Below, in pieces: positions 1 to 11,752 of a DNA stretch of 64,000 nt. The notes beneath the pieces were generated by a model. It was not told the origin of the DNA and did no database searches. It saw only the letters and a program-made list of their open reading frames with translations. The stretch is from Datisca glomerata (Eukaryota > Streptophyta > Magnoliopsida > Cucurbitales > Datiscaceae), in NCBI GenBank assembly GCA_003255025.1, contig QANY01008651.1, positions 2,892,094 to 2,956,093 on the forward strand, read 5' to 3'. A program made the translations under genes and the position numbers. The first letter of the stretch is position 1. The number at the start of each line of letters is the position of its first letter.

Positions 1-572
1 GGGGGTGAGGTCAACCTTAGTCAACTTTATATATATATATATATAGTTATAGTTATAGTTATAGTTATTTAATAAATAAACTAATAATCAAATGACCAGA
101 AAAAAATAAGTTGACAATATAAACAACAAAAAACTTTCCTATATTTTGACAAAGTACCTAATTCATTATCCTCATAAACGTGCTAGGTGCATTCGAGAAC
201 CCTTTTGGCATCACCAGACACTCGTACAATCCATTATGAGTCTTGAAAGTTGTCTTCCACTCGTCGCACTTAATTAAGTAAGGGTTTTTTAGTTTTTTTC
301 TTGAATAAGGCTCGCCTCGCTCCGCCGTACCTCCTACACTTGTAGGTCTCGAAGCAGATTAACGAAAGCTAAGAGAAGAGCAGGTTTGTTTGATAGAAAT
401 AGAGATTATACTTAAATACGGTATCATGATTAACTTTATCTTACATTACTTAAACATTTATTTTCTTCCCCATTGTTTCACTTTTGACTTTGTCTTTTAT
501 TTTGCATACATGTATCGTGCTACGTAATAGGGATTATAAAGAAGTATTCAATTCTTTCACGTTTTAGAGACA
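1..572. other. Left flank, no host gene seen
   Basis: This is AT-rich DNA with a short (TA)n run near 29-44 and a TAGTTA-type repeat near 43-68. It holds one antisense RT relic, listed separately. Between 272 and 572 I see no coding signal. This part may be the 5' untranslated region of Tat-1, or the edge of the sequence Tat-1 landed in. No Tat LTR precedes the first Tat ORF inside the window. Confidence 0.5.
80..268 (-). pseudogene. Ty3/gypsy (chromovirus-like) reverse transcriptase fragment
   Basis: Read on the minus strand from 268 downward, one frame matches the RT palm region of Ty3/gypsy elements: [14 protein letters not shown], then a degraded LVMPFG-type block and [12 protein letters not shown] stop codon follows, and then a decayed version of the stretch that normally leads to the YFDD active site. 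This wording is typical of chromoviruses and differs from the Tat RTs in this window. No flanking LTR, gag or integrase of the same element is visible, so it is an isolated scrap. Confidence 0.75.
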
Positions 573-1720
573 ATGACTTCCACTCCAAGTGTGATAGAAG
601 ACCAAGTAACAATAGTCCAATGGTTAGAGGAAACACATAAATGGAAAGAAGATTTTCTGAAAAAGGAGGATGTCTTTCTTCAACCTTCAATCACTAAGAT
701 AGAGTTCTCATGCATTGACTTGGAGAGGTTGAAGAAGATATGGGAGGATTTTTCACCAGAGCAAAAAAACTTGTTTGTTGGCAAATATGGTCACTTCGTT
801 TATTTTCTATATGTTGCAGTCAACACTCCCATTCTTGAGGCTTTAATGCATTTCTGGGGCTCTCTGTTCAAATCTTTAACCTATGGAACAATTGATCTCT
901 CTCTTACAATTGAAGAATACCAAGCCTTACTGAATGTCCCGCTGCAAAACAGAGACAAACTTTATAATTACAACAAAAAACACACATTGAAGAGAGCTTT
1001 ATCTAAGCTCTTGGGGACTATCCATGCGTCTGAAATTGAGAAAAGGCTAAAAATTAAAAGGGAGAATAAGTGTGTACCGTTGGATTGCCTCTTAGATCTC
1101 ACCCAAAATGTCTTGGAGGAAGATAAAGGCATGGTTCTTAATGCTTTGTGTATTTATGGCACCGTGTTGTTTCTAAAGATCCGAGGTTATGTGGATGATA
1201 AGTGATAAAAATGTTCCTGCAAGTCGAACATGGTGTTAACCCTGTTATCTTAATTCTCGCCGAGGCTGTTTGTTCCTTAAATCACATTCGAGTGTTTACA
1301 AAAGGGAAGTTCATCAGCTCTCCATCTCTTTTGTGTATTTGGATTCTTAGCCATCTAAGATGTCCACTAGATTTCAAATGTCCTCAAGTTAAGTTTTCAA
1401 GTACATGGATGAAGACGAGAATCCCTATTGTAGAATTTGGAATGACCAAATGGAATCTGCAGTTTCCCACAAAAGGGGTGTGGCACTCAAACCTATCAAG
1501 TGGAATGATGAGGATGTTATCTGGAAAGCCCACTGGATGCCGTTAACATCGATGACTTATAGATGTGGTGACTTTCAATGATATTGATGATACTAGTTAT
1601 ACTCCGCTAATGATGCTTTCTCAATTATACATAAGATAGTTTGCCCTTGCCACGCATGCATTGAAGGATAATGAAGTCAATTACGATCTCAAGATATTGA
1701 ACAAAAACTATAGCAGTTGA
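573..1720 (+). pseudogene. DUF7745-like ORF of Tat-1 (broken after 210 aa)
   Basis: An open frame runs 573-1205 (210 aa). It contains 'FSPEQKNLFVGKYGH', 'LTIEEYQALLNVP' and 'LNALCIYGTVLF', which I recognise as the plant DUF7745 pattern often annotated beside Tat-type gag genes. The similarity continues after a frame change through 1202-1546 ('EHGVNPV', 'ILSHLRCP') and in another frame to about 1700 ('YRCGDF' and 'FALATHALK'-like blocks), so the original domain was longer. The function of DUF7745 is not known to me. The start at 573 is the first Met before the conserved block and the frame is open for 632 bases. The family call is from memory of its conserved words. Confidence 0.7.
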
Positions 1721-2640
1721 TTGGAGCTTGAAAAATAACGATAAGGATGCAAAATCAGAAGGATTGCATGAATTGCACAAAGTATGAAGCATGGCTTGAG
1801 AGTAGAAGCAAAGTAATTATTGATTCACAATCATCCTAATCACTAGAAACTCATCAAGAGTTTGTAAAAAAGGAGAGCATGATGAGTTATATGAGAAACG
1901 TCAAAATAGTTTAGCTCTCTTGGACGAAAACAGATGACTAATAGTCAAGGAAAATTTATCGGACAAATATAGGATTGAAGCCAAAAAAATAACACAGAGA
2001 TTTGAGAAACAAGGCTTATGACCAACAATATCTAAAATGGAAAAATTCAGAGTTAAGAATTGACACTCGCAAATTGAACAAAAAAAATTAGAAAGATGGC
2101 AGAAGAAAATGAGAACTTGTGAGGGGTAATCTACAGACACGAGGATTGAATCATGAAGCTAGAAAGGAAAAAATAGGCTTGTACAAGAGGTTTTAGAAAA
2201 GGTGAAGAGAACTTTCGATAAGAAAAATGCCTACATCATTGAGTCAGAAGAACAATATGACCCATTACGAAGAATCACTGATAATTTACAATTTCATTTA
2301 GAGAATAAAAAGGTTAGGAAGACTGAGTCAACAAATGATCGTGAAGAACGATTGAAAGTCATCGCAAGCCTCAAGCACCAAGTTAGAGCTTATGAGAACA
2401 TGACAACAAAATTGGCAAGAAACAATGATGCTAATGTTGATGCACTGAGATATTTGTCACCAATTGCTGCAATATGAGTATGACTTGATTTGACAATGAT
2501 CTGAGCAGGCTATGGAGTGGCTAAAAGGAATGGCTGTGAGAGCGAGCCATTTGGTGGAAGAAGTATCATTTTTGAAGAGAAGTGTTTTGTCCATCCATCC
2601 TAATGGGGAGAACTCGTCTAAGTTCTTAGAAGAAATCAAT
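1721..2640 (+). pseudogene. Coiled-coil-like tail after the DUF7745 ORF
   Basis: This is the continuation of the extra ORF, broken by several stops. The best open piece is 2202-2477, rich in Lys, Glu, Arg and Asn with heptad-like spacing ('ENKKVRKTESTNDREERLK'), consistent with a long coiled coil. Coiled-coil tails commonly follow DUF7745-like regions in plant retroelement ORFs. No catalytic motif is visible. It lies between the DUF7745 block and the proline-rich start of gag. Confidence 0.45.
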
Positions 2641-3080
2641 AGAGATTTGGGTTGTTTTGGTTGTTTTGTATAAACTCATATTGCAAATTAATGTAATTGA
2701 CTTCTACATACTCAAATGTAGTGGATGACTCTACTAATTGAATGAAATTGAGAACTTCAGAACTTTCACTTCGTGCAATATCATTTCTCATGCATAAATT
2801 TACTTTCATTATTATTATTTCTTCTTTTTCATTGGCAAAATCTACCATCTCATTGTTTTATTTTTATTTATTTTAAGAAAACTTTTCAAAGATAGCCCGT
2901 CAACTCCGACATCCCTACCGAACGCGAGCTCAAGTTAGGGTCATGGATGAGAAAAAAAAAAGAAATCGTGAAATGAAATGAAAGAAGAAATTAGGGAGCT
3001 GAACGAGTAAATGGTTAGAGTCCTGGAACTCCTCGCCGTTAGTAAGGGAAAAAACTGTCTTGAAAATCCGCAAGGGGCTC
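2641..3080. other. Spacer between extra ORF and gag of Tat-1
   Basis: About 440 bases without a convincing frame. It is probably the stretch between the upstream ORF and the gag-pol ORF. No primer site, promoter or repeat stands out. Confidence 0.4.
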
Positions 3081-4510
3081 AATCATAAAAAAATCAACTG
3101 CCAAATGATACTCCACCTTACCCTCTTGGGTTCACTCCAACCTATGAACATCATAAGATTGGCCAGTTTCAGCATGCTTCAGTACCAGTAACTATCCAGC
3201 ACTATCCATTTCCAAATGTCTGGGAAATGATGCAAATAGGAAAAATTTGGTACAACCCATCCACAAGTGCGCCTGGCCACAACCAAGCTTGCACTCCACA
3301 AGACGAACTTGCTAATGAGCCAATCATCATACCGATGTTGAAGACCTAAAGGTGCAGAGGCATAAAACTAAACCAAGCGAAGACCCGCTGTCGAAAGATA
3401 AGCTAGAATTTCTAGAGGAGAGATTACTCGCCATTGAAGGGTAAGATGTTATGGTACTATTGATGCCACCTAATTATGTTTGTTCCTAGATCTAACCATC
3501 CCACACAAATTCAAACTCAAGATGGCTGCTTGTGCAAATGATTATAAGCTGCTAATTCATTTCTTTCAAGATAGCTTGATTAGTACAACATATACATAGC
3601 TCCTTATTGTCAAGATTTACAAAGGATGGATAAAAAGCCTACTGAAAGCTTGAAATAATATGCGTAAAGGATGAAGGCATTTCTAAGAAGCATATACATG
3701 ACTTTGATTACTTGTTTCATGAGAATGTGATTTGGCATACAATCGAGGAATGCGCTGATTTTAAAATGGAAGTGCAAAGGTTTTTGGATGAAAATATACT
3801 TACAATAAGTCATAAGGGAGAAAGGGAATACAGGGAAGATGACTATTTAGTGATCACAATAACTAAAGAATCGTCTGAAGTAAATGTTGAGGTGTCATCC
3901 TATATCCCAAAACCTCTCACAATACATTATGAGAAAAAGTCAGCTCGCATCATTACATCTTATGCTCTAGTACCCATCACCATACAAATTCTGGGTGCAT
4001 TTACTTACAAATATTCAAGAGCAATAACATGGAGGTACAAATATGAGGTTATTGTAAGCTATAACCATGAAACTCAAGCACTAAATTTTCAGACCTCGAT
4101 CTTCCCATAAATAATATTTCAGGAGTAGGTGGGATGTTGAGAAGTGGTAGATGCTACATGCCAGATGTTTTGAAAATGGATAAAAGTGACAAGTTTGAAA
4201 GGCAAAGGAAAGGGAAAGCCAAAGAAAGAGATAATGGTCATGAGTTCTAAAAAGAGATGCCTAGCGACCCAGTGACAGTCCCGAATATAATGAGAGGTAC
4301 GAAGGAAGAAAAATCAGTGTCTGGAGAGGAAGTATGTGAATTTTTAAAGTTTATCAAGCAAAGTGAGTATAAGGTGATAGAGCATCATAATCGCTTACCT
4401 TGTCATTATCACTTTTTCTTAGTTCTGAATCACATTGCCAAGCATTATTGAAGGTTTTGAATCAAACATATGTTTGTCATAACATTACGGTGGATTTTTT
4501 CATGACATTA
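3081..4510 (+). pseudogene. Gag relic of Tat-1
   Basis: A proline-rich N-terminal part (about 3100-3340, with a 'PTYEHHKIGQ'-like stretch) is followed by a shortened gag core (about 3430-3660, 'IPHKFKL' and 'KLLIHFFQDSL') that lacks most of the central Retrotrans_gag domain kept in Tat-2. The downstream linker is open at 3712-4110 and 4257-4451. A zinc-knuckle-like block near 3705-3755 has lost its first Cys (Tyr) and its Gly (Trp) compared with the matching block of Tat-2. A tandem duplication of about 30 bases around 4473-4515 adds a further break. Confidence 0.7.
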
Positions 4511-4512
4511 CG

Positions 4513-5056
4513 GTGGAGAAGTTGATTGGAATGATGAAAAATATTACCGTACCAAATTTTGTCACTTTCACAGATGATGAAATCATTACCGATGGTACTG
4601 GACACACCAAAGCTCTACATATGTATATAAAATGTAAGGATTATGTTGTTGCAAAAGTATTGATTGGTAACGACTCATTTCTAAATGTAATGCCAAGATT
4701 CACACTAGCAAAACTCCCTGTGGACGCGACACATATGCAGATGAACATGATGATAGTAAGAGCATTCAAAGGTACTCGAAGAGAAGTAATCAAAGACATA
4801 GACAAATGTTATCGTTCCATGCCTATTTAATATTATTTTTCAAGTGATAGATATAACTCCTGCATATAGTTTTCTTTTGGGTCGACCGTCAATTCATTCT
4901 GCTGGAGTAGTATTGTCTTCCTTGCATCAGAAGTTGAATTTCATAATGGATCATAAACTCATTTGTATATATGGGGAAGAAGACTTACTGGTAAGTAAGC
5001 TTACCACCATGCCAAATGTCAAGATAGCAGAAAATACATTGATGTGCTCATTTTGA
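4513..5056 (+). pseudogene. Aspartic protease region of Tat-1
   Basis: Two open pieces, 4513-4830 and 4844-5056, separated by a stop and a short gap, together cover a retropepsin-like domain that would cleave the Gag-Pol polyprotein. The first carries 'LIGNDSFLNVMP', where family members have an Asp-containing active-site triad; Asp and neighbours are shifted here, so catalysis is doubtful. The second carries 'FLLGRPSIHSAGVV', the conserved ILGRP-type C-terminal block. The same region is deleted in Tat-2. Confidence 0.8.
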
Positions 5057-5127
5057 TCATTTGAAATCCTGAACACTATGTTTGTTGCTAGTGGGAAACT
5101 TGCTCTTGCCTATCAAAAACATCTCAG

Positions 5128-5376
5128 ATGGTGGAAAGTTTGATGATAAAAGGGGGATATAAGCCAGGCAAAGGACTCAGGAGTGAACACCAAGGCATAA
5201 ATAAGTTAATCGATTGGGACAAGAATGAGCAAATGTTTAGGATTGGATATAAACTGATCAAGGCTGATAGAGGGAGCGTGCAAGCTCAAAAGAAAGAAAA
5301 GAGGATTGCTAGGCTTGAACATAGGGAATTCGATATGGAAATGGAAATCATACCTCATATTTCTGAATCTTTTTGA
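5128..5376 (+). pseudogene. G-patch-like segment of Tat-1 pol
   Basis: This 82 aa open piece begins with 'MIKGGYKPGKGL', a glycine-rich stretch resembling the G-patch that follows protease in Tat-type polyproteins. A Lys/Glu/Arg-rich run around 'KKEKRIARLEHREFDMEME' follows. G-patches bind nucleic acid or RNA helicases in other proteins; a role in the retroelement is inference. The frame stops before the RT region, with an untranslatable stretch at about 5380-6000. In Tat-2 only the basic run remains. Confidence 0.6.
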
Positions 5377-6010
5377 AGTGGGGGAATTTCATTCAAAAAA
5401 CCAGTTATAATAAAGCAGTATGACCTTGAAGATGATATCAACCAGCTTTAAATATCCGCAATCTTTGAAATATCATCAAGTGCATGTACAGAACACTTGT
5501 CTTCTTGATACAATTCTGCTCAGCAACTAGGATGTCACCAAACTGCCATTACTTCTTGGGTATTTCCAAGAATAATGTGTTAATGCCAAATTTTGAATAA
5601 TTCTACCCAATGTATTAGGATTTTTGTTGTTATGAGACTACATTTTTGTTTGTTTCATGTCATCTCTTTGAATGGAAGTTTAAAAACTTGTTTCGTTTCT
5701 TTCTGTTAATGACAAATACAATTCTGATTCTTTTTTGTTCTTCCTCTTTATGTCTACTTTTTTACCATTTCTGAAATGTTGTTCATGCTCATACCTTGTT
5801 TATTTTCTTTTCTCGCCTTCCTTTCATCCAATTTCTGACTTAGGTTTGAAAATGGTGATTTTTTAAAACAGGAGCATAAACAATAACTTCGACAATCCCA
5901 TTTTTAGCGTAGTGTCAGACAAAAGTGATGAAGACAATTTCGAACCATCTCCAAAAATGTTAAGAATGGTAGAAGAGTATGATAAAATAACTTAACCTTA
6001 TCAAGAGTTA

Positions 6011-7500
6011 ATGGAGGTGATAAATTTTTTATTGGACGGAGAGACAGAAGACGTCCAAATTGGCACTACTATGACAAGTGAAAGTCACCGACAATTAATT
6101 GACTTACTCGAGGAATATACGGATGTCTTTGCATGGTCTTACCAAGACATCCCACATCTAAACACTAATATCATGGTCCATCATTTACCACTTATGCCCG
6201 AAAGTAAACTAGTGCGACAAAAGTTACAGAAAATGAAACTAGACATGCTGGTGCAGATCAAAGAAGAATTTAAAAAGCAAGTAGATGCAGGTTTTGTAGA
6301 AGTAGCAAAATACCATGAATGGGTTATTAACATAGTCCAAGTTCCAAAGAAAAATGGGAAAGTAAAGATGTGCTTCGATTATAGAGACTTAAATCGGGCA
6401 AGCCCCAAGGATGATTTTCCATTACCCCATTTAGATGTCTTAGTAGATAACACTACAGGACATTCAACGTTGTCTTTCATGGATGGTTTTTCGGGGTATA
6501 ACCAAATCAAAATATCTCCTGAAAAATGTGAAAATCCAATTTTATAACTTTATGAGGTACATTTTATTATAAGGTTATGTCATTTGGTCAAAAGAATACA
6601 GGGGAGACTTACCAACGAGCAATAATAACATTGTTTCATGATATGAAGTATAAAGAAATCAAAGTGTACGTTGATGATATGATCGCTAAATCTTGTCAAG
6701 GGGAAGATCACACTGTCACTTTGTGAAAACTATTTGAAAGGTTGAGAAAGTTTCAGTTAAAGCTTAACCCGACAAAGTGTACATTCACAAGCTCTTTAGG
6801 GAAACTACTTGGCTTTGCATGAGCAAGGAAGGAATAAAAGTTGACCCCGACTAGGTTCGAGCCATCATTGATATGCCACCACCTCAAACTGAAAAGGAAG
6901 TTAGAGGTATTTTGGAGAGATTAAATTATATAGCTCGGTTCATCTCACAACTAACTGTAACTTGTGAACCTATCTTTAAACTTATCCGTAAAAGTGATAC
7001 AGAAGGATGAAATGATGATTAACAAAATGCTTTTGAGAAGATCAAGCAATACTTGCAAAATCCTCTTATATTTTCTCCTCCAACTCTAGAGTGTCCACTC
7101 ATTTTGTATCTTACAATAACAGAAAAATCCATGGGTTGCGTACTTGGTCAGCAAGACGCCTCTGAAATGAAGAACAAATAATATACTATTTAAGCAAAAG
7201 GCTCACAAACTATGAGGCTAATTATTCGATGTTGGAGGAAACGGGTTGTGCATTAGCCTAGGTTGCTCGTCGGCTTAGATAGTACATGTTATACTACACC
7301 ACTCAGTTCACTTTTCTGGGAGAATCGCTAAATGAAAAATGTTACACATGGAATATGATATTGTCTATGTCACGAGAAAGTCAATAAAAGGAAATGTACT
7401 TGCTGATTATTTGGGAGATCAACTAGTGCAAGATTATGACCTAAGAAGTTTGATTTTTCTAATGAGAGCGTATTAGTCATATTAGAAAATGAAGAAGAAC
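6011..7500 (+). pseudogene. Reverse transcriptase and RNase H relic of Tat-1
   Basis: An open frame at 6011-6547 holds the N-terminal half of RT, with 'HHLPLMPESKLV', 'VPKKNGKVKMCFDYRDLNRA' and 'LSFMDGFSGYNQI', the last carrying the first catalytic Asp. Frame shifts follow. The palm with a YVDD-type block is readable near 6660-6690, the RT thumb near 6880-6990 and the classical gypsy RNase H near 7080-7430. Several stops (for example 6725 and 7008) make it dead. It parallels Tat-2 at 13620-15153 almost base for base. Confidence 0.85.
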
Positions 7501-8343
7501 CTATAGATCCAGAATTGTGGACAATGTTATTTGATGGTACATCTAATTATATAGGACATGTAATTGGGGAAATCCTTATATCTCCTGAGGCATGTTCCAT
7601 GAGAATTCAAGCAGCTTGAAATATGAAGACAAATCATCACAGATAATGAGACAAATTTAAACAACAAGATGATGAAAGAATTATGTGAGCAATTCAAAGA
7701 TAAGCATCATATTTCATCTCCCTACCGTCCGAAGATGAACAAAGCAGTAGAAGCAGCAAATAAGAACATAAAAAAGATCATAGAGAAGATGACATATGTT
7801 TTTAAGGATTGGCATGAGATGCTCCCTTTCGCACTACATGGATACTGCGCATCATTCATAACATTAACCAGAGCAAGGCCATTCTCTTTGGTATATGGTA
7901 TGAAAGTGGGCCTTGCAATCGAGGTAGAAATTCCCTCCTCAGAGTCTTAATGGAGGCAAAATTAGAAGAAGCATAGTGGGTATAAACACGATATGATCAA
8001 TTGAATTTCATCGAGGAAAAAAGATTGACTGCATTATGTAGAGGGTAATTATATCTAAGAAAAATGATGCGCGCATATGGAAAAAAGTTACTTCCCCGAT
8101 GTTCTCAGAAGGAGATTTGGTGTTAAAAAACTTCTATATCAAAAGGATCACCGTGGGATGTGGACCCGAAATTACGAAGGTCATTTCGTTGTGAAGAAGG
8201 CTTTCTCAGGTGGAGCTCTCATTCTAACAAACATGGATGGAAATATTTACCGCATACAGTTAATTTTGATGCAGTCAAGAAGTACTTCTTTTGACTGCTC
8301 TAAGTATGGGAAATGTGAAGTTAGGAAAAATAAAAATGTTTAA
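7501..8343 (+). pseudogene. Fused archaeal-type RNase H stub and integrase relic of Tat-1
   Basis: The start of the second, archaeal-type RNase H (near 7515-7620, 'TMLFDGTSN') is joined at about 7640 directly to the middle of the integrase core ('ITDNETN'-like). Compared with Tat-2, about 0.9 kb is missing: most of that RNase H, the integrase zinc-binding domain and the first catalytic Asp. The integrase C-terminal half is open at 7669-7950 ('SPYRPKMNKAVEAANK', with the Glu of the DDE triad) and 8077-8343 ('NYEGHFVVKKAFSGGA', the GPF-type motif with Pro replaced). Confidence 0.8.
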
Positions 8344-8730
8344 AAAATACTGTCTAGAATACTGGAGAAATTCTTATTTCAAAATTTTTCTAAATCCTTG
8401 TTTGTAAACATCGTTCATCATCAATGAAGAGTCTTTTTTCAGTTGACAAACTTATATACTTAACATTCCCGTTATTTCCATTATTTAATATTTTGCTTAA
8501 TTCCAAGGCGCATAGGAATATATCATTAATTACTTTTGAAATAACGCATAGGAATAAACTTGGTTAGGTGAAAGCTAATAGATTGAAAAAAGAAAAAGAT
8601 AAAAGGAAAGAAACTGAAAAAGGCAAAGAAGTGTAGAACATAAGTAAAATATGGATAAATTATGCATTTATCTTTAGCATTGACATATAGCTGAATACTG
8701 AGGCATAGACCAATGAATAAAGATGCCTTA
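8344..8730 (+). other. 3' untranslated region of Tat-1
   Basis: Non-coding sequence between the integrase C-terminus and L1. It is collinear with the start of the much longer Tat-2 3' region (16896 onward). No clear polypurine tract precedes L1. Confidence 0.5.
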
Positions 8731-10515
8731 TATAGATACCGTATTTTATCCGGTCCAATACTTTGAAAATATAAATTTTATTTTTTTGCTCATATACTAG
8801 TCTAAGACTATGTGTACGATTTGAAAAATAGCCCAATGCCTAAAAAATAAGAAAATTTGTCCAATGACTAAAAATTAAAAAAAAAGAACAAAAGACTAAA
8901 ATTAAATAAAGTGAAACCCTAAGTTTGACTATAAATAGAGGGGATGTCTTCACTTGAAAGGGGGATTGAGGAGAGTGAGGAAGAGAATAGATTTTAGAGA
9001 GAGAAAGAGAGGTTTTAAGAAAATAGCGAAAAAGAGAAAGAATGTGAGTTTTCATTTGTATTCATCTTCCATCTTCTCATTTTATTTTTATTAAGGTAGT
9101 TCAAATCTCTTACATTTTAGCTTACAATATATTTTGTTCATTCTAATTAATCATCTCTCTTTTTCATACTCATGTATTTGATATTTCTTTGTTTCACTTT
9201 TCATATATAGGTTTTTTTCTCATTCTTTATCATTTTTCCTACTTTTAATCTTAAGTTTTGTTTTCATATATTGTTTATCTCTCTACAAGTTTGTTAATGA
9301 GATTTTTTTGTCATCAACTCAATCAATGAGAATGAGGATAAAATTTTGAGGGGTGTAAAATTAACTCAATGTGAATCAACCATTTAATGGGTTGAAAGTA
9401 TACATTTGATGAAAAGATCTCCTATGATAATTTCTCATACATAAAAATGCATAAAATAGAGAGTAAAACCTCTATATAAGATTATGCAAATATTTTAAGC
9501 TTTGATTTTTTATGTTCTTACAAATCTTCTCTTCTTTTCTTTTTAATTTTTTGACCATCATTTTTTTGTGACACATGTTTGAACTTGTTACCATCCATGA
9601 TCATTCCTAGCAATGAAGGAAGAAAGGAAAAATGGTAATTAGTGAACTAAGTAGTCCAATAAAAAATGGTATATTTATATCCTAAACAAAAAATATTTTA
9701 TTTTGAAAGTTTTATGGATTTTTTTTAGCGACACTTATTTAAACTAGTTACCATCGATGATCATTTCTAGCAATGAAGGAAGAAAGAAAAAATGATAATT
9801 AGTGAACTAAGTAGTCCAATAAAAAAAATGGTATATTTATATCCCAAACAAAAATTATTTTATTTTGAAAGTTTTATGAATTTTATTTAGTGACACTTGT
9901 ATAAAAATGGTATATTTATGTCCCAAACAAAATTATTTAAATTAATACCATTCATGATCATTCTTTTGCTATTTAATTAGCATTGAGTGAAGAAATAAAA
10001 ATGGTAATTAATAGACCATGTAATAAAAAAGACATGATCATGCTAACCATGTATGAAATTAAGCATTTTTTCATAGATTAATTTATCTTACACATAAATT
10101 TTTTTTTATCAATTTATTTACTAAAATTTTATATATATATATATGTAAAAAATGAAAAATTAAAAAAAAAGACAGAAGGTGACATCAACCTTTGCAATTT
10201 TTTTTTACTTTAATTTTTTTTGTTTATATTTTTGTTGTTTTTATGTTTGTTTATTTTTCTATTTTTTAGTAGATATTATTAGTTTGTTGTAATTTATTTT
10301 TAATTATTTCACGTCGTGTTTCATTATTTTCACCATGCATATTCTTTTTTAAAATTTATCATACATATTTATCATCTCTAACATTCGTTTTTATTATTCC
10401 TTTTTATTTATAGTTGTTATCTCTTCTTATTTATTTATGTATTATTTTCATATGTCAAGGTTGTATGTAATTATTATTTTATTCTTTTATCATCAAAATT
10501 GATGCTCGTAAATTA
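8731..10515 (+). repeat. L1: Tat LTR, truncated at its 3' end
   Basis: It starts with a decayed TGTAGATACCGTATTTT (first G mutated), like L4, and has a TATA box (tataaata) at 8930-8937 about 200 bases in. Its body carries three tandem units of about 160 bases starting near 9568, 9728 and 9889. It matches L2 up to 'gctcgtaaatt' and then runs into gag sequence at about 10515, so roughly the last 0.6-0.7 kb of the LTR is missing. It serves as the 3' LTR of Tat-1. Confidence 0.8.
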
Positions 10516-10606
10516 CACAAGGCGAACTTGCTAATGAGCCAATCATCATAACCGATGTTGATGACCCAAAGATGCAGAAGCCTATTACCAAGCCAAGTGA
10601 TGACCC

Positions 10607-11257
10607 ATGATCGAAAGACAAATTGGACTTTGTGCTATTGAAGGATCTTATGTATACGGTACCATTGATGCCACCCAATTATATTTGGTCCCTGATGTGA
10701 ACATCCCACATAAATTCAAACTACTTGAGTTTGAAAAATATGGTAGTACGTGCCCCAAAAGTCACCTTATTATGTACTGCAGAAAAATGGTTGCTTGTGC
10801 AAATGATGATAAACTGCTGATTCATTTCTTTCAAGATAGCCTGATGGGGACCGCATCTCATTAGTATATCTAATTGGATAACCAACATATTCAAAGGTGG
10901 AAAGATCTAGCAGATGCTTTTTTAAGACAATATAAGTACAACATAGACATAGCCCCAGATCGTTTGGACTTACAAAGGATGGAGAAAAAGCCTACAGAAG
11001 GCTTTAAAGAATATTCACAAAGGTGGACAGAATTAGCTGTTCAGGTACACCCCCCATTGTCAGACAAGGAGATGGTTGGAATGTTTATTAGCACCTTGAG
11101 ACCTCCATTCTATGACAGGATGATTGGAAACACTTCAAACAACTTCTCTGACATCATAGTGATCGGTGAAAGGATTGAGTACGGGATAAAGAATGGAAGA
11201 ATTTTGGAAATAGTATCAGATACATCGTCAATAAAAAATGGGCCTCCATTAAAGTGA
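10607..11257 (+). CDS. Gag core of Tat-2 (Retrotrans_gag), one break
   Basis: Two open pieces, 10607-10864 and 10874-11257, separated by a stop and a small shift, form the gag/capsid-like core that would pack element RNA. Recognisable words are 'IPHKFKLLEFEKY', 'LLIHFFQDSL', 'RWKDLADAFLRQYKYN' and 'FISTLRPPFYDRMIGN', the usual Retrotrans_gag succession. It starts abruptly after the L1 junction, so the N-terminus is missing. The second piece (127 aa) is the best preserved gag fragment in the window. Confidence 0.85.
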
Positions 11258-11275
11258 AAAGAAGAGGATGTATAG

Positions 11276-11752
11276 ATGATCAATTCCGGGTACCCATCAC
11301 AAGCTGTGAACTCGGGATCAAGATTTTCAAAGTATGGGGAAGGACCCAAGTCTATGACATTATATGTGGTAAATACCTCGCAAATTCTATACAATTATCA
11401 CTCTCACCAATCAACATTTCAAAACAACCCAAGACCCAGTTTCAGACCACCGGCTCACCAACAAGATGTTGGTCAGGTTGGTCAGGTTGATCAGCCTCTA
11501 AGGGGAAATAGGAACAATCAACATTTTGTCCAATATGATCCAATCCCCATGTCGTATACGAAACTCCTACCACAATTGATACAGAATAATCAATTGGTGT
11601 CAATTCCTTATGAACCTCTAAAACAACCATACCCAAGGTGGTATTATCCGACTGCTCACTGTGATTATCATGCTAGGGCAGTGGGACATTCCACTGAGAA
11701 TTGCACGGTATTAAAAGGTAGAGTACAGGCACTGATCAAGGCTGGATGTTGA
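11276..11752 (+). CDS. Gag C-terminal part of Tat-2 with variant zinc knuckle
   Basis: A 158 aa open piece, Gln/Pro-rich at first, that ends with 'CDYHARAVGHSTENC', a C-x2-H-x5-H-x4-C knuckle. This is the variant seen in Tat-type gag in place of the usual CCHC. It is expected to bind nucleic acid. A second block of the same design, 'CLFHKNVTGHTIEEC', lies at about 11980-12030 in the next piece, so the element carries two such fingers about 300 bases apart. Confidence 0.75.
   Translation: MINSGYPSQAVNSGSRFSKYGEGPKSMTLYVVNTSQILYNYHSHQSTFQNNPRPSFRPPAHQQDVGQVGQVDQPLRGNRNNQHFVQYDPIPMSYTKLLPQLIQNNQLVSIPYEPLKQPYPRWYYPTAHCDYHARAVGHSTENCTVLKGRVQALIKAGC

Larger units (their letters stand above)
573..10515 (+). 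mobile_element. Tat-1: degenerate Tat/Ogre-like Ty3/gypsy retrotransposon
   Basis: Domain order is extra DUF7745-like ORF, gag, variant zinc knuckle, aspartic protease, G-patch-like segment, RT, RNase H relics and integrase, then a 3' LTR (L1). The upstream extra ORF and the 'HHLPLMPE', 'VPKKNGKVKMC' and 'SPYRPKMN' motifs place it in the Tat branch of non-chromovirus gypsy elements. It carries many stops, frameshifts and internal deletions. The 5' LTR is not in the window or has been lost. The 3' LTR is cut at 10515, where it joins the gag of a second Tat copy. It cannot be autonomous. Confidence 0.85.

Noticed and set aside
1901..2140. Antisense 79-codon frame in Tat-1
   Set aside because: Shadow of the coiled-coil-rich sense strand; no homology recognised.
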